DNA from: Ferrimonas sp048263965
Lineage (GTDB): Bacteria; Pseudomonadota; Gammaproteobacteria; Enterobacterales; Shewanellaceae
Direction: 5' to 3'
NCBI RefSeq assembly: GCF_048263965.1
Contig: NZ_JBLXDO010000011.1
Location: forward strand, 77,476 to 141,475
DNA length: 64,000 bases
Of this stretch, positions 18,591-27,228 are shown piece after piece (within the stretch, counting starts at the first letter, position 1; every line of letters starts with the position of its first letter). Position numbers and translations under genes: made by a program. The notes beneath the pieces were generated by a model, which was not told the DNA's origin, did no database searches, and saw nothing but the letters and a program-made list of their open reading frames with translations.

Positions 18591-19628
18591 GTGAACAAAG
18601 CCGATTCCCTCAGCTACAAAGACGCCGGTGTCGACATCGATGCCGGTAACGCCCTGGTAGACAACATCAAGTCTGCGGTAAAGCGTACCCACCGCCCGGA
18701 AGTGCGCGGCGGCCTGGGCGGCTTTGGCGCCCTGTGCGCTCTGCCCGAGAAATATAAGAAGCCCCTTCTGGTCTCCGGCACCGATGGCGTAGGCACCAAG
18801 CTGCGCCTGGCCATGGACTTCAACGGTCATGGCACCGTAGGTGTGGATCTGGTGGCCATGTGCGTCAACGACCTGATTGTGCAGGGTGCCGAGCCCCTGT
18901 TCTTCCTGGATTACTACGCCACCGGCAAGCTCTCCGTCGACACCGCCACCCAGGTGGTTTCCGGCATCGCCGACGGTTGTGAGCAGGCAGGCTGCGCCCT
19001 CATCGGTGGTGAGACCGCCGAGATGCCCGGCATGTACGAAGGGGAAGATTACGACCTGGCCGGTTTCTGCGTTGGCGTGGTTGAAGAGTCCGACGTGATC
19101 GACGGCACTCAGGTAGCCCCGGGTGACGCCCTGATCGCCCTGGGCTCCAGCGGCCCACACTCCAACGGCTACTCCCTGATCCGTAAGGTGCTGGAGCGGG
19201 TGGACAACCCTCAGGAGCAGACCATCGACGGTCAGCCTCTGATTCAGACCCTGCTGGCCCCGACCCGCATCTACGTCAAGCCAGTGCTTAAACTGCTGGA
19301 GCAGCACAAGGTCCACGCCATCTCCCACATTACCGGTGGTGGTTTCTGGGAAAACATTCCCCGGGTACTGCCTGACGACGCCCAGGCGGTGATCGATGGC
19401 AACTCCTGGCAGTGGCCAGAAGTGTTCAACTGGCTGCAGCAGGTGGGCAACATCGATCAGCACGAGATGTACCGTACCTTCAACTGTGGCGTAGGCCTGG
19501 TGATCGCCCTGCCTCAATCCGAAGCCGAGGCTGCTGTGGCCCTGCTGAAGAGTGAAGGGGAAAACGCCTGGCTGCTGGGCAACATCGATGCCCGTGCCGA
19601 TGACCAACCCCAGGTGGTGATCGCTTAA
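18591..19628 (+). CDS. purM: Phosphoribosylformylglycinamidine cyclo-ligase PurM (AIR synthetase)
   Basis: Fifth step of de novo purine synthesis: ATP-dependent closure of FGAM to AIR. The GTG start at 18591 gives 345 aa, the E. coli length, and SLSYKDAGVDIDAGNALV follows directly. Other markers are GGLGGFGALCALP, SGTDGVGTKLRLAMD and HITGGGFWENIPR. CGAGG serves as SD. purN follows after one base, so the genes form a purMN(-nagD) operon. An imperfect PurR-like box (TCAACCGGTTTA, about 18466-18477) lies upstream but is weak. Confidence 0.97.
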   Translation: MNKADSLSYKDAGVDIDAGNALVDNIKSAVKRTHRPEVRGGLGGFGALCALPEKYKKPLLVSGTDGVGTKLRLAMDFNGHGTVGVDLVAMCVNDLIVQGAEPLFFLDYYATGKLSVDTATQVVSGIADGCEQAGCALIGGETAEMPGMYEGEDYDLAGFCVGVVEESDVIDGTQVAPGDALIALGSSGPHSNGYSLIRKVLERVDNPQEQTIDGQPLIQTLLAPTRIYVKPVLKLLEQHKVHAISHITGGGFWENIPRVLPDDAQAVIDGNSWQWPEVFNWLQQVGNIDQHEMYRTFNCGVGLVIALPQSEAEAAVALLKSEGENAWLLGNIDARADDQPQVVIA

Positions 19629-19629
19629 G

Positions 19630-20280
19630 ATGGCACAGCAGACCCGAATCGTCGTTGTCATCTCCGGCAGCGGCAGCAACCTCCAGGCGATCATCGATGC
19701 CTGCGCCGAAGGTCTGGTTCCCGGCCAGATCGTCGGCGTCATCAGCAATAAGGGCGAGGCCTATGGCCTCACCCGCGCTGCCAACGCTGGCATCGAAGGG
19801 ATCACCCTGCCCGCCGAGAAGGGGGAAAGCCGGGAGTCCTACGACGCGCGCCTGGCCGCCAAACTGGATGCGCTGAATGCGGACCTGGTGGTGCTGGCAG
19901 GCTTTATGAGAATTCTGAGCCCAGCTCTGGTGCAGAAGTTTGCAGGGAAGATGCTTAACATCCACCCCTCCCTGCTGCCCAAGTACACAGGTCTCAACAC
20001 CCACCAGCGAGCCCTGGACGCCGGAGACAGCGAGCACGGCTGCTCCGTCCACTTCGTCACCGAGGAGCTCGACGGAGGGCCGGTAATCCTCCAGGCCAAG
20101 GTGCCGGTGTTCGTAGAGGACACCATAGAGGCGCTGACTCAAAGGGTGCATACCCAGGAGCACCGCATCTATCCTTTGGTGGTCAAATGGTTTTGTGAGG
20201 GACGCCTGGCCATGAACGACCAGGGTGCCCTTCTGGATGGTCAACTGTTGCCCGAACAGGGGTACGCCAGCGAGGAGTGA
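19630..20280 (+). CDS. purN: Phosphoribosylglycinamide formyltransferase PurN
   Basis: Transfers the formyl group from 10-formyl-THF to GAR in purine synthesis. At 216 aa it has the nucleotide-binding SGSGSNLQAIIDA segment, the catalytic region LVVLAGFMRILSP and LNIHPSLLPKYTGLNTHQRAL, which contains the N-x-H pair, and the catalytic Asp region HFVTEELDGGPVI. It starts one base after the purM stop. The nagD gene begins 8 bp past its stop. Confidence 0.97.
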   Translation: MAQQTRIVVVISGSGSNLQAIIDACAEGLVPGQIVGVISNKGEAYGLTRAANAGIEGITLPAEKGESRESYDARLAAKLDALNADLVVLAGFMRILSPALVQKFAGKMLNIHPSLLPKYTGLNTHQRALDAGDSEHGCSVHFVTEELDGGPVILQAKVPVFVEDTIEALTQRVHTQEHRIYPLVVKWFCEGRLAMNDQGALLDGQLLPEQGYASEE

Positions 20281-20287
20281 GCCATAC

Positions 20288-21046
20288 ATGGCGACTGAGT
20301 TAAAGAGCGTTATCTGTGATATCGACGGCGTGCTGATGCACGACAACCAGCTGATCCCCGGCGCCGATCGCTTTATCAAGCGACTGCAGGAGCAGGGAAA
20401 CCCGCTGGTACTACTCACCAACAATCCGGCCCAGACCGCCAAGGATCTGGCCAACCGCCTGGCAAACTCAGGCATCCACCTGCCGGATTCAGCGTTCTAT
20501 ACCTCCGCCATGGCCACCGCTCACTTCCTCAGGCACCAGTGTGGCAACAAGGCTTATGTCATCGGTGAGGGAGCCCTGACCCACGAGCTGTATCAGGCGG
20601 GTTTTACCATCACCGACATCGACCCCGACTTTGTGGTGGTGGGTGAGACCCGCTCCTTCAACTGGGACATGATCCACCGTGCCGCCAACTTTGTGGCCAA
20701 CGGTGCCCGCTTTATTGCCACCAACCCGGACACCCACGGGCCCTCCTACAGCCCGGCCTGTTCCGCCCTGTGTGCCCCCATAGAAAGAATCACCGGCAAG
20801 ACCCCCTTCTATGTGGGCAAACCCTCCTCCTGGATCGTCCGCAGCGCCCTGGATCACCTGGGCAGCCACTCTGGCGATACGGTGATTGTGGGTGACAACA
20901 TGAACACCGACATCAAAGCCGGCGTTCAGGCAGGGCTGGAAAGCATTCTGGTGCTGTCCGGCGTCACCGGCATCGAGGAGCTAGAGGTGTACCCCTTCAG
21001 ACCCACCCACATCTTCCCCTGCGTCGCCGAGATTGACGTGGTGTGA
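20288..21046 (+). CDS. nagD: NagD-type HAD phosphatase (UMP phosphatase)
   Basis: HAD-superfamily (IIA) phosphatase, 252 aa from the ATG at 20288. The nucleophile motif CDIDGVLMHDN holds the catalytic D-x-D. The motif II threonine is in VLLTNNPAQT, and motif III/IV is VIVGDNMNTDIKAG. E. coli NagD dephosphorylates nucleotides, UMP best, and is encoded with the N-acetylglucosamine genes. Here the gene follows purMN, suggesting a nucleotide-homeostasis role. An in-frame extension upstream overlaps purN and is rejected because it has no SD. Confidence 0.92.
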   Translation: MATELKSVICDIDGVLMHDNQLIPGADRFIKRLQEQGNPLVLLTNNPAQTAKDLANRLANSGIHLPDSAFYTSAMATAHFLRHQCGNKAYVIGEGALTHELYQAGFTITDIDPDFVVVGETRSFNWDMIHRAANFVANGARFIATNPDTHGPSYSPACSALCAPIERITGKTPFYVGKPSSWIVRSALDHLGSHSGDTVIVGDNMNTDIKAGVQAGLESILVLSGVTGIEELEVYPFRPTHIFPCVAEIDVV

Positions 21047-21066
21047 GTCCATACACCATCCCCAAG

Positions 21067-21091
21067 AGGCGGCCACCTGGCCGCCTTTTTT
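21067..21091 (+). terminator. Terminator of the purMN-nagD operon
   Basis: AGGCGGCC-acct-GGCCGCCT hairpin followed by six T. Confidence 0.92.
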
Positions 21092-21218
21092 AATCGGTTT
21101 TACTGTCACCTCGCCAAACAGAATTCCTTACAAATCACCCTTGTCGGCACAGGCAACTGAGGCGATGATAGGCTCGGACCAACTGAACAGCAGATTCAGT
21201 AATTAAGAAGGAAGAAAG

Positions 21219-22808
21219 ATGAAATTAACCCTACTGGCGCCAGCCCTGCTGGTACTGGGCGCCTGCAGCCAGATCCCGGCCCAGCACACCGGCATCGACG
21301 AAACCCGGTTCCGCGCCGACATCAAGGAGCTGGCCTCCGATCGCTATCAGGGCCGTCAGCCGACGACAGAGGGGGAGACCCTGACCCTGGCCTACCTGGA
21401 AAAGCAGTTTCGCGCCATGGGCCTGGAGCCCGGCAATGGCGACTCCTACCTCCAGCCGGTCCCCATGGTCACCTACACCACAGAACCGGGTACCCAGCTG
21501 AGCCTGGGCGGCGAGCCGCTCTCCTTGCCGGAACAGGCGGTGCTCAACAGCTTCCATGATCGTCCCTCCCAGACCCTGTCCAACAGCGACATCGTCTTCG
21601 TTGGTTACGGCATCGATGCCCCCGAGTATGGCTGGAACGATTACCAGGGGCTGGACGTCACCGGAAAAACCGTGCTGATCCTGGTGAACGACCCGGGCTT
21701 TGCCACAGGCGACCCCGACCACTTCAAGGGCAGCACCATGACCTACTATGGCCGCTGGGATTACAAGTTCGCCGAGGCGGGCCGCAAGGGCGCCGCCGCC
21801 GCGCTGATCATCCACGACACCGAGCCAGCCTCCTACCCCTGGTCCGTCGTGGCCAACAGCTGGACCGGCCCGCAACTGGACCTGGCCGGCAGCGCCGACC
21901 CCCACCCGATGATGGAGGGATGGATTCAGAAAGAGGTGGCCCAGAAACTGCTGGCGGCGGAAGGCAAGAACCTGGAGACGCTGATGGCCCGGGCGGCCCA
22001 GACGCCAGTTAACCTGTCGCTGAATGCCCGCGCCGACGCCAGGCTGAATCAGAAGGTGGAATACGCCACCAGTCATAACGTGGTGGCCAAGCTGACCGGC
22101 AGTGAGCGTCCCGACGAGGTGGTGAGCTACACGGCCCACTGGGACCACATCGGTACCGATGGCGAGGAGATCTACAACGGTGCCCTGGACAACGCCACCG
22201 GCGTGGCCGGCATTCTGGAGATCGCCCGCCAGTTCGTCTCCGCGCCCAAGCCTCCCATGCGCACCGTGCAGTTTATCGCGGTCACAGGAGAGGAGCAGGG
22301 ACTGTTGGGCTCACGCTACTACGTGGCCAACCCCACCGAATCTCTGAAGAAGACCGCCGGGGTGTTCAATCTGGACTCCACCAACGTCTATGGTGCGGTT
22401 AAGGAGTTCACCGTTATCGGCCTGGGACAGTCCCAGCTGGACGATTACCTCGGTGAGGCAGCGGCGGGTCAGCAGCGTACGCTGGCGCCGGAGCGCTACC
22501 CTGAAGCCGGCGGCTTCTTCCGCTCCGACCATTTCTCCTTTGTAAAGGAGGGAGTACCTGCGGTGTTTGCCGGGGGCGGCTCCACCCCCAAGAGCGAGGC
22601 TCTGGCTGAGTACCGCTCCAACATGCGCGAAGAGATGAAAGGATGCTATCACAACACCTGTGATATCTACCGGGAACACTGGAACCTCTCCGGCGCCGTG
22701 GAAGACATTGAGGTGTTCTACCGGGCCGGCAACGCCCTGGCCAACAGCGACCATTGGCCCGGATTCAACCAGGGCAGCGAGTTCCACTCTCTGCGCCCGG
22801 CAGGTTAA
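21219..22808 (+). CDS. M28-family zinc aminopeptidase lipoprotein
   Basis: Predicted outer-membrane or periplasmic lipoprotein peptidase of 529 aa. The signal peptide MKLTLLAPALLVLGACSQ has the lipobox LGAC. A PA-like insert (about 95-220) precedes the M28 core, where TAHWDH (His307, Asp309), the bridging Asp324 in GALDNATG and the Glu358-Glu359 pair (TGEEQGLLGS) supply zinc and catalytic residues. A late His in RSDHFSF completes the site. It probably trims amino acids from periplasmic peptides. It is followed 47 bp later by the Spo0M-like gene. Confidence 0.93.
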   Translation: MKLTLLAPALLVLGACSQIPAQHTGIDETRFRADIKELASDRYQGRQPTTEGETLTLAYLEKQFRAMGLEPGNGDSYLQPVPMVTYTTEPGTQLSLGGEPLSLPEQAVLNSFHDRPSQTLSNSDIVFVGYGIDAPEYGWNDYQGLDVTGKTVLILVNDPGFATGDPDHFKGSTMTYYGRWDYKFAEAGRKGAAAALIIHDTEPASYPWSVVANSWTGPQLDLAGSADPHPMMEGWIQKEVAQKLLAAEGKNLETLMARAAQTPVNLSLNARADARLNQKVEYATSHNVVAKLTGSERPDEVVSYTAHWDHIGTDGEEIYNGALDNATGVAGILEIARQFVSAPKPPMRTVQFIAVTGEEQGLLGSRYYVANPTESLKKTAGVFNLDSTNVYGAVKEFTVIGLGQSQLDDYLGEAAAGQQRTLAPERYPEAGGFFRSDHFSFVKEGVPAVFAGGGSTPKSEALAEYRSNMREEMKGCYHNTCDIYREHWNLSGAVEDIEVFYRAGNALANSDHWPGFNQGSEFHSLRPAG

Positions 22809-22855
22809 CCAGGGCCGCCAATGACGGTGGCCAACAGAACGATTGAGGAACAACC

Positions 22856-23596
22856 ATGCTTAAGAAACTGCTGGCGTCCGTAGGTATCGGCGCCGCCAAG
22901 GTGGACACCCAGCTGCATCAGGATGTGATGATGCCCGGTCACCCCTTCTCCGCCACCATAGTGATCAAAGGCGGCGACGTAGACCAGGAGATCTCTGGGC
23001 TGTCTCTGACTCTGGTGACCGAAGCCAAGGCAGAGGTGGACGACTCCACCGTCTACCAGCATGTGGCTCTGGAAAGCTGGCGCCTGAGCGAAAAGATGAC
23101 CATCGAAGCGGGCCAGACCTATGAGCTGCCCTTCGAGGCCGTGCTTCACCCGGAAACCCCCATCACCACGGTCGGCGGCCGCCGCAACCAGAGCAAGGTG
23201 TGGCTGCAGACCGGACTCGAGGTGGATCTGGCCATCGATCCCTCCGACCGGGACATGCTGGCCGTGGCCCCCACCCCGGCGATGGAAACCCTGTTGGCCG
23301 CCATGGAGCAGGCCGGCTATCAGCTGCATAAAGCGGACGTCGAGCGCGGCCACCTCAACGGCGCCGGCTTCAGCTCCCAAAGTGGCGCGTACCAGGAGCT
23401 GGAATTTGTCCCCGACGGCATGAACCTGTTCGGTGTGCGCGAAGTGGAGGTCTCCTTCGTCCCCCAGGGCAACCGCATGAATGCCCTGATAGAAGTGGAC
23501 CGAGCCTTCCGTGGCGACAGCTACAAGAGCCTGAGCTGGGACGATGGCACCTCCCTGCCCACCCTGCTGGAACAGCTGAAGCGCACCATCGGCTGA
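22856..23596 (+). CDS. Spo0M-family (arrestin-like) protein
   Basis: Cytosolic protein of 246 aa. The start MLKKLLASVGIGAAKVDTQL and the segments PGHPFSATIVIKGGDVDQEI and VGGRRNQSKVWLQTGLEVDLAIDPSDRD are typical of SpoOM/Spo0M. Family members have an arrestin-like beta-sandwich; the Bacillus protein affects sporulation and cell morphology. Proteobacterial homologues do not sporulate and their role is unknown. The SD GAGGAA is just upstream. It is likely co-transcribed with the M28 peptidase gene. Confidence 0.9.
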   Translation: MLKKLLASVGIGAAKVDTQLHQDVMMPGHPFSATIVIKGGDVDQEISGLSLTLVTEAKAEVDDSTVYQHVALESWRLSEKMTIEAGQTYELPFEAVLHPETPITTVGGRRNQSKVWLQTGLEVDLAIDPSDRDMLAVAPTPAMETLLAAMEQAGYQLHKADVERGHLNGAGFSSQSGAYQELEFVPDGMNLFGVREVEVSFVPQGNRMNALIEVDRAFRGDSYKSLSWDDGTSLPTLLEQLKRTIG

Positions 23597-23604
23597 GTCT
23601 TAAT

Positions 23605-23626
23605 GGCCGCGCCGACCGGCGCGGCC
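23605..23626 (+). terminator. GC-rich hairpin after the Spo0M-like gene
   Basis: Perfect GGCCGCGCC-gacc-GGCGCGGCC. Only an AT-rich, not T-only, tail follows (GATTATCAATTCATTT). It could be a weak terminator or an mRNA 3'-end stabiliser. Confidence 0.5.
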
Positions 23627-23732
23627 GATTATCAATTCATTTACAGTGACTATACATGCAGTTGGCAAACGCGCCAAAGAGTGGCAATGTGGTCTGAGTC
23701 TGACCCTGTACCCACCACGGAGTGAACCAACA

Positions 23733-25397
23733 ATGTGCAGTATCTTTGGTATCCTGGACCTGAAAACTCCAGCCTCCGAATTGCGTACCCTGGCACTGAG
23801 CCAGTCAAAAAAGATGCGTCATCGCGGCCCCGACTGGTCCGGAATCTACTGCGATGACCAGGCGATCCTGGTCCATGAGCGACTGGCCATCGTCGACATC
23901 GATAACGGTGCCCAGCCCCTCTACAGCAAAGAGGGTGATCTGGTGCTGGCGGTCAATGGCGAGATCTACAACCACAGAGAGCTGCGCCAGGAGCTGGAAG
24001 CGGAATATGAATTTCTGACCGGTTCCGACTGTGAGGTGATCCTCGCCCTGTATCGCAAGTACGGCGAACAGTTTCTCGATCGCCTCAACGGCATCTTTGC
24101 CTTCGTACTGTGGGACAAGGCCAAGCAACGCTACCTCATCGGTCGGGACCACATCGGCATCATCCCCCTCTACACTGGGTTCGACGCCTCAGGCAACTTC
24201 TACGTGGCCTCCGAGATGAAAGCCCTGGTGCCTCAATGTCGCCAGATAGAGGAGTTCCTTCCCGGGCGCTATCAGGCAAGCTGGCAGGAGGAGCCGGTGA
24301 CCTACTACCAGCGCGACTGGCAACAGCACAGTGCCGTGGCAGACAACCCGGCGGACAGCGCCACTCTGCGCCAGGCTCTGGAAGAGGCGGTGAAGCGCCA
24401 GCTGATGTCGGACGTACCCTACGGCGTCCTGCTCTCCGGCGGTCTGGATTCCTCCATCACCTCGGCCCTGGCAAAGAAATACGCCGCCCGCCGCATCGAA
24501 GAGGATGAGGCCAGCCCCGCCTGGTGGCCACAGTTGCACTCCTTCGCCGTCGGCCTCGAGGGATCGCCGGACCTGGCCGCTGCCGCCGAGGTGGCCGCCC
24601 ACATCGGTACCGTTCATCACCAGGTCACCTTTACCATTCAGGAGGGGATTGACGCCCTGACCGACGTCATCTACCACCTGGAGACCTACGACGTCACCAC
24701 CATCCGCGCCTCCACCCCCATGTACCTGATGGCCAGAAAGATCAAAGCCATGGGGATCAAGATGGTGCTCTCAGGTGAAGGGGCCGACGAACTGTTCGGC
24801 GGCTACCTCTACTTCCATAAGGCCCCCAGTGCCCAGGCCTTTCACGAAGAGTTGGTGCGCAAGATCCACAAACTGCACCAGTTCGACTGCCTGCGGGCCA
24901 ACAAGGCGATGGCCGCCTGGGGCATCGAAGCCCGGGTGCCCTTCCTGGACAAGGAGTTTGTGGATGTGGCGATGCGCCAGAACCCCACCACCAAGACCAT
25001 TACCGGTGGGCGCATTGAGAAACAGATTCTGCGGGAGGCCTTTGCCCACTATCTGCCGGAGTCCGTCGCCTGGCGTCAGAAGGAGCAGTTCAGTGACGGT
25101 GTCGGCTACTCCTGGATCGACACCCTCAAGGAGCACGCCGAAGCCCAGGTGAGCGACCAGGATCTGCAAAACGCCCACTTCCGCTTCCCGGTCAACACCC
25201 CGGACACCAAAGAGGGGTATTTCTACCGTACCCTGTTCGAGCAGCATTTCCCCGGCGAGGCCTCTGCCCGCTGTGTACCCGGCGGCAAGTCCGTCGCCTG
25301 CTCTACCCCCGAGGCCCTGGCCTGGGACAAGAGCTTTTCCGCCATGGCCGACCCTTCAGGTCGCGCCGTTGCCAATGTACATAAAGACGCTTACTAG
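23733..25397 (+). CDS. asnB: Asparagine synthetase B (glutamine-hydrolysing)
   Basis: Makes asparagine from aspartate, glutamine and ATP. The ATG at 23733 gives 554 aa, the E. coli AsnB length, and exposes Cys2 (MCSIFGILD), the class II amidotransferase nucleophile. The N-terminal domain has MRHRGPDWSG and LAVNGEIYNHRELR. The synthetase domain has the PPi loop SGGLDSS at 235-241 and SGEGADELFGGY. The upstream in-frame extension would bury Cys2 and is rejected. It is monocistronic with a strong terminator. Confidence 0.97.
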   Translation: MCSIFGILDLKTPASELRTLALSQSKKMRHRGPDWSGIYCDDQAILVHERLAIVDIDNGAQPLYSKEGDLVLAVNGEIYNHRELRQELEAEYEFLTGSDCEVILALYRKYGEQFLDRLNGIFAFVLWDKAKQRYLIGRDHIGIIPLYTGFDASGNFYVASEMKALVPQCRQIEEFLPGRYQASWQEEPVTYYQRDWQQHSAVADNPADSATLRQALEEAVKRQLMSDVPYGVLLSGGLDSSITSALAKKYAARRIEEDEASPAWWPQLHSFAVGLEGSPDLAAAAEVAAHIGTVHHQVTFTIQEGIDALTDVIYHLETYDVTTIRASTPMYLMARKIKAMGIKMVLSGEGADELFGGYLYFHKAPSAQAFHEELVRKIHKLHQFDCLRANKAMAAWGIEARVPFLDKEFVDVAMRQNPTTKTITGGRIEKQILREAFAHYLPESVAWRQKEQFSDGVGYSWIDTLKEHAEAQVSDQDLQNAHFRFPVNTPDTKEGYFYRTLFEQHFPGEASARCVPGGKSVACSTPEALAWDKSFSAMADPSGRAVANVHKDAY

Positions 25398-25403
25398 TCA
25401 CTT

Positions 25404-25428
25404 GGGGGCTTCGGCCCCCTTTTTTTTT
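25404..25428 (+). terminator. Rho-independent terminator of asnB
   Basis: GGGGGC-ttcg-GCCCCC hairpin followed by nine T. Confidence 0.95.
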
Positions 25429-25627
25429 CTCCCGCCAGGTCGACGATCCCCCCGAATTCCTCCGTTCAACGCAAAATTTTTATTAACCAACATTTCAATA
25501 CCTTGCCCGAAATACGCGCGCAAACGCCCGCGCTTCCCGGGTTCGGCGGTTTAAAGGAAGCCGGGATTTTGCTACATTTTTGTCACTTTTTGGGATCTCA
25601 CCAGTTTCTGCCTGTGCCAGGACCATA

Positions 25628-27148
25628 ATGATTCAAATAAGATGGCAGCTCGGACGCTACATTCGTCATGGATGGCGATGGTTTATTCTGATTCAGTTGA
25701 TCTGTCTGCTGGGGGTGGCCATGGCGGGCAGCCTCGCCCTAAGCGAACGGCTGAATGATCGGGCAGAGGAGGTGGTCGTGGCCACCGACAGCTTCCTGAA
25801 TCGCGGCATTGACGCCCTGACCACCCTGGGCCATGAGCTGGCTCCCGGCGCCTGTGACGCCACTGCAGAATTTCGACTCACCGAAGCGGCCATCCACTCC
25901 GATGTATTCGACCACTTTGCCTATCTCAGCAACGAGGGAGGCTACTGCCGCAGTGCCACCAATCCACTCTATCCGGTTCAGGTTGGTCAGCTGATCTCGA
26001 CCCATCCAGGGCCCCTGTGGCTCTCCTTCGATGACAGCACCCTGACCCCCTACCAACTGTTCGTGCTGGAACAGGCTCCGGGGCGCTACCTTATTGGCGT
26101 AGCCAAATCCTCCCACCTGCTGGATCGGTTGGTGACCCCCAGGGACAGGAACTTCATCAGGCGCCTCCAGATTCAGGTGGACCAGCGGCTGTTCTACACC
26201 AGGGATAACCTGACTCAGGTGCCCTGGCTCAGCCTGCAAACCAGCCTGGCCCAGGGTAAAGTCAGGGTGCAGATGATGGCCCTGCTGTTCAGCGGCGATC
26301 ACTGGCGCCGCTGGCTTACCTACAGCCTGCCCCTCTCCCTGGCCCTGGGCGTACTCCTGCCGGTACTGATGATTCGGCGCCGCAGCCATCAGGGCGTCTT
26401 GGTGGATGATCTGACCATGGCGCTGCGCCGCGGCGAGATTGGCCCGGTGTTCCAGCCCATAGTCCACGGCGGCAATGGCCGGGTAAAGGGGTTCGAGATG
26501 ATGGCCCGCTGGACCCACCCGACCCTGGGAATGATCACCCCAGACACCTTCATTCCGATGATGGAGCAGCACGGTCTGCTGGACAGGCTGCTGCTCTCCC
26601 TGGCGGACCAGGCCCGTGGCAAGCTGCCCAGCACCGCCTACCTGAGCATCAACCTCTCAGGAGAGCAGCTCACCCAGGGGCTTAGGGATCCGCTGAGCTT
26701 CCTGCTGGAGATCTGTCACCGTCTGGGAATAGGCCCGGACAGGCTGATGGTGGAGATCACCGAGCGTCACGCCCTGGATTATGACTGCCCGCAACTGCAG
26801 GAAACCCTGGCCATCTTGCGTCACGCCGGCTTCAAACTGGCTTTCGATGACTTCGGTACCGGCCACAACGGCATCGCCTGCCTGCGCACCTTCTCGCCGG
26901 ATGTGATCAAGATAGACAAGAGCTATGTGCACACCGTCAGCGGCGAAGCGATCCAGAAGCCAGTACTGGATGCCATCATCCAGTTGGCCCGCAAGATGAA
27001 GGTGGAGGTGATCGCCGAGGGCGTGGAGACCGACGCCCAACGTCTTTTCCTGCTGGAGCGAGGCGTGACCAGTATGCAGGGCTACCTGTTTGGAAGGCCG
27101 ACCCACTGGCATGACAGCTGCCCTCAGCCCCAGCCAGCCATCGCCTGA
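25628..27148 (+). CDS. Membrane EAL c-di-GMP phosphodiesterase, CSS-like sensor (paralogue 1)
   Basis: 506 aa from ATG 25628 (CAGGA SD 5 nt upstream; an in-frame ATG at 25580 lacks one). TM1 is about 15-36 and TM2 about 232-252. The periplasmic loop between them holds two cysteines (GACDATAEF and GYCRSAT) that resemble the disulfide-sensing CSS domain of E. coli PdeB/C/D/G/N. The cytoplasmic EAL domain reads EMM in place of EAL but keeps the catalytic-type Glu, SINLSGEQ, VEITERH, FDDFGTG, IKIDKSY and AEGVET, so hydrolysis of c-di-GMP to pGpG is plausible. A close paralogue lies at 32140-33726. Confidence 0.9.
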   Translation: MIQIRWQLGRYIRHGWRWFILIQLICLLGVAMAGSLALSERLNDRAEEVVVATDSFLNRGIDALTTLGHELAPGACDATAEFRLTEAAIHSDVFDHFAYLSNEGGYCRSATNPLYPVQVGQLISTHPGPLWLSFDDSTLTPYQLFVLEQAPGRYLIGVAKSSHLLDRLVTPRDRNFIRRLQIQVDQRLFYTRDNLTQVPWLSLQTSLAQGKVRVQMMALLFSGDHWRRWLTYSLPLSLALGVLLPVLMIRRRSHQGVLVDDLTMALRRGEIGPVFQPIVHGGNGRVKGFEMMARWTHPTLGMITPDTFIPMMEQHGLLDRLLLSLADQARGKLPSTAYLSINLSGEQLTQGLRDPLSFLLEICHRLGIGPDRLMVEITERHALDYDCPQLQETLAILRHAGFKLAFDDFGTGHNGIACLRTFSPDVIKIDKSYVHTVSGEAIQKPVLDAIIQLARKMKVEVIAEGVETDAQRLFLLERGVTSMQGYLFGRPTHWHDSCPQPQPAIA

Positions 27149-27165
27149 GGCGTCATTGAGACAGA

Positions 27166-27197
27166 TAAAAAAAGGAGGACTCATTCGAGTCCTCCTT
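27166..27197. terminator. Bidirectional terminator between the EAL gene and the porin gene
   Basis: AAGGAGGACTC-attc-GAGTCCTCCTT (27172-27197) with an A7 tract that becomes a T run on the minus strand. It is best as the porin (and nap) terminator. Confidence 0.88.
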
Positions 27198-27228
27198 CAC
27201 TTTGTGCTCCATTACAGGGGCAGGATGT

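Noticed and set aside
23660..23690. TTGGC-aaacgc-GCCAA inverted repeat upstream of asnB as an operator
   Set aside because: The five-base arms are too short to stand out from chance, and the hexamers around it make only a poor promoter.
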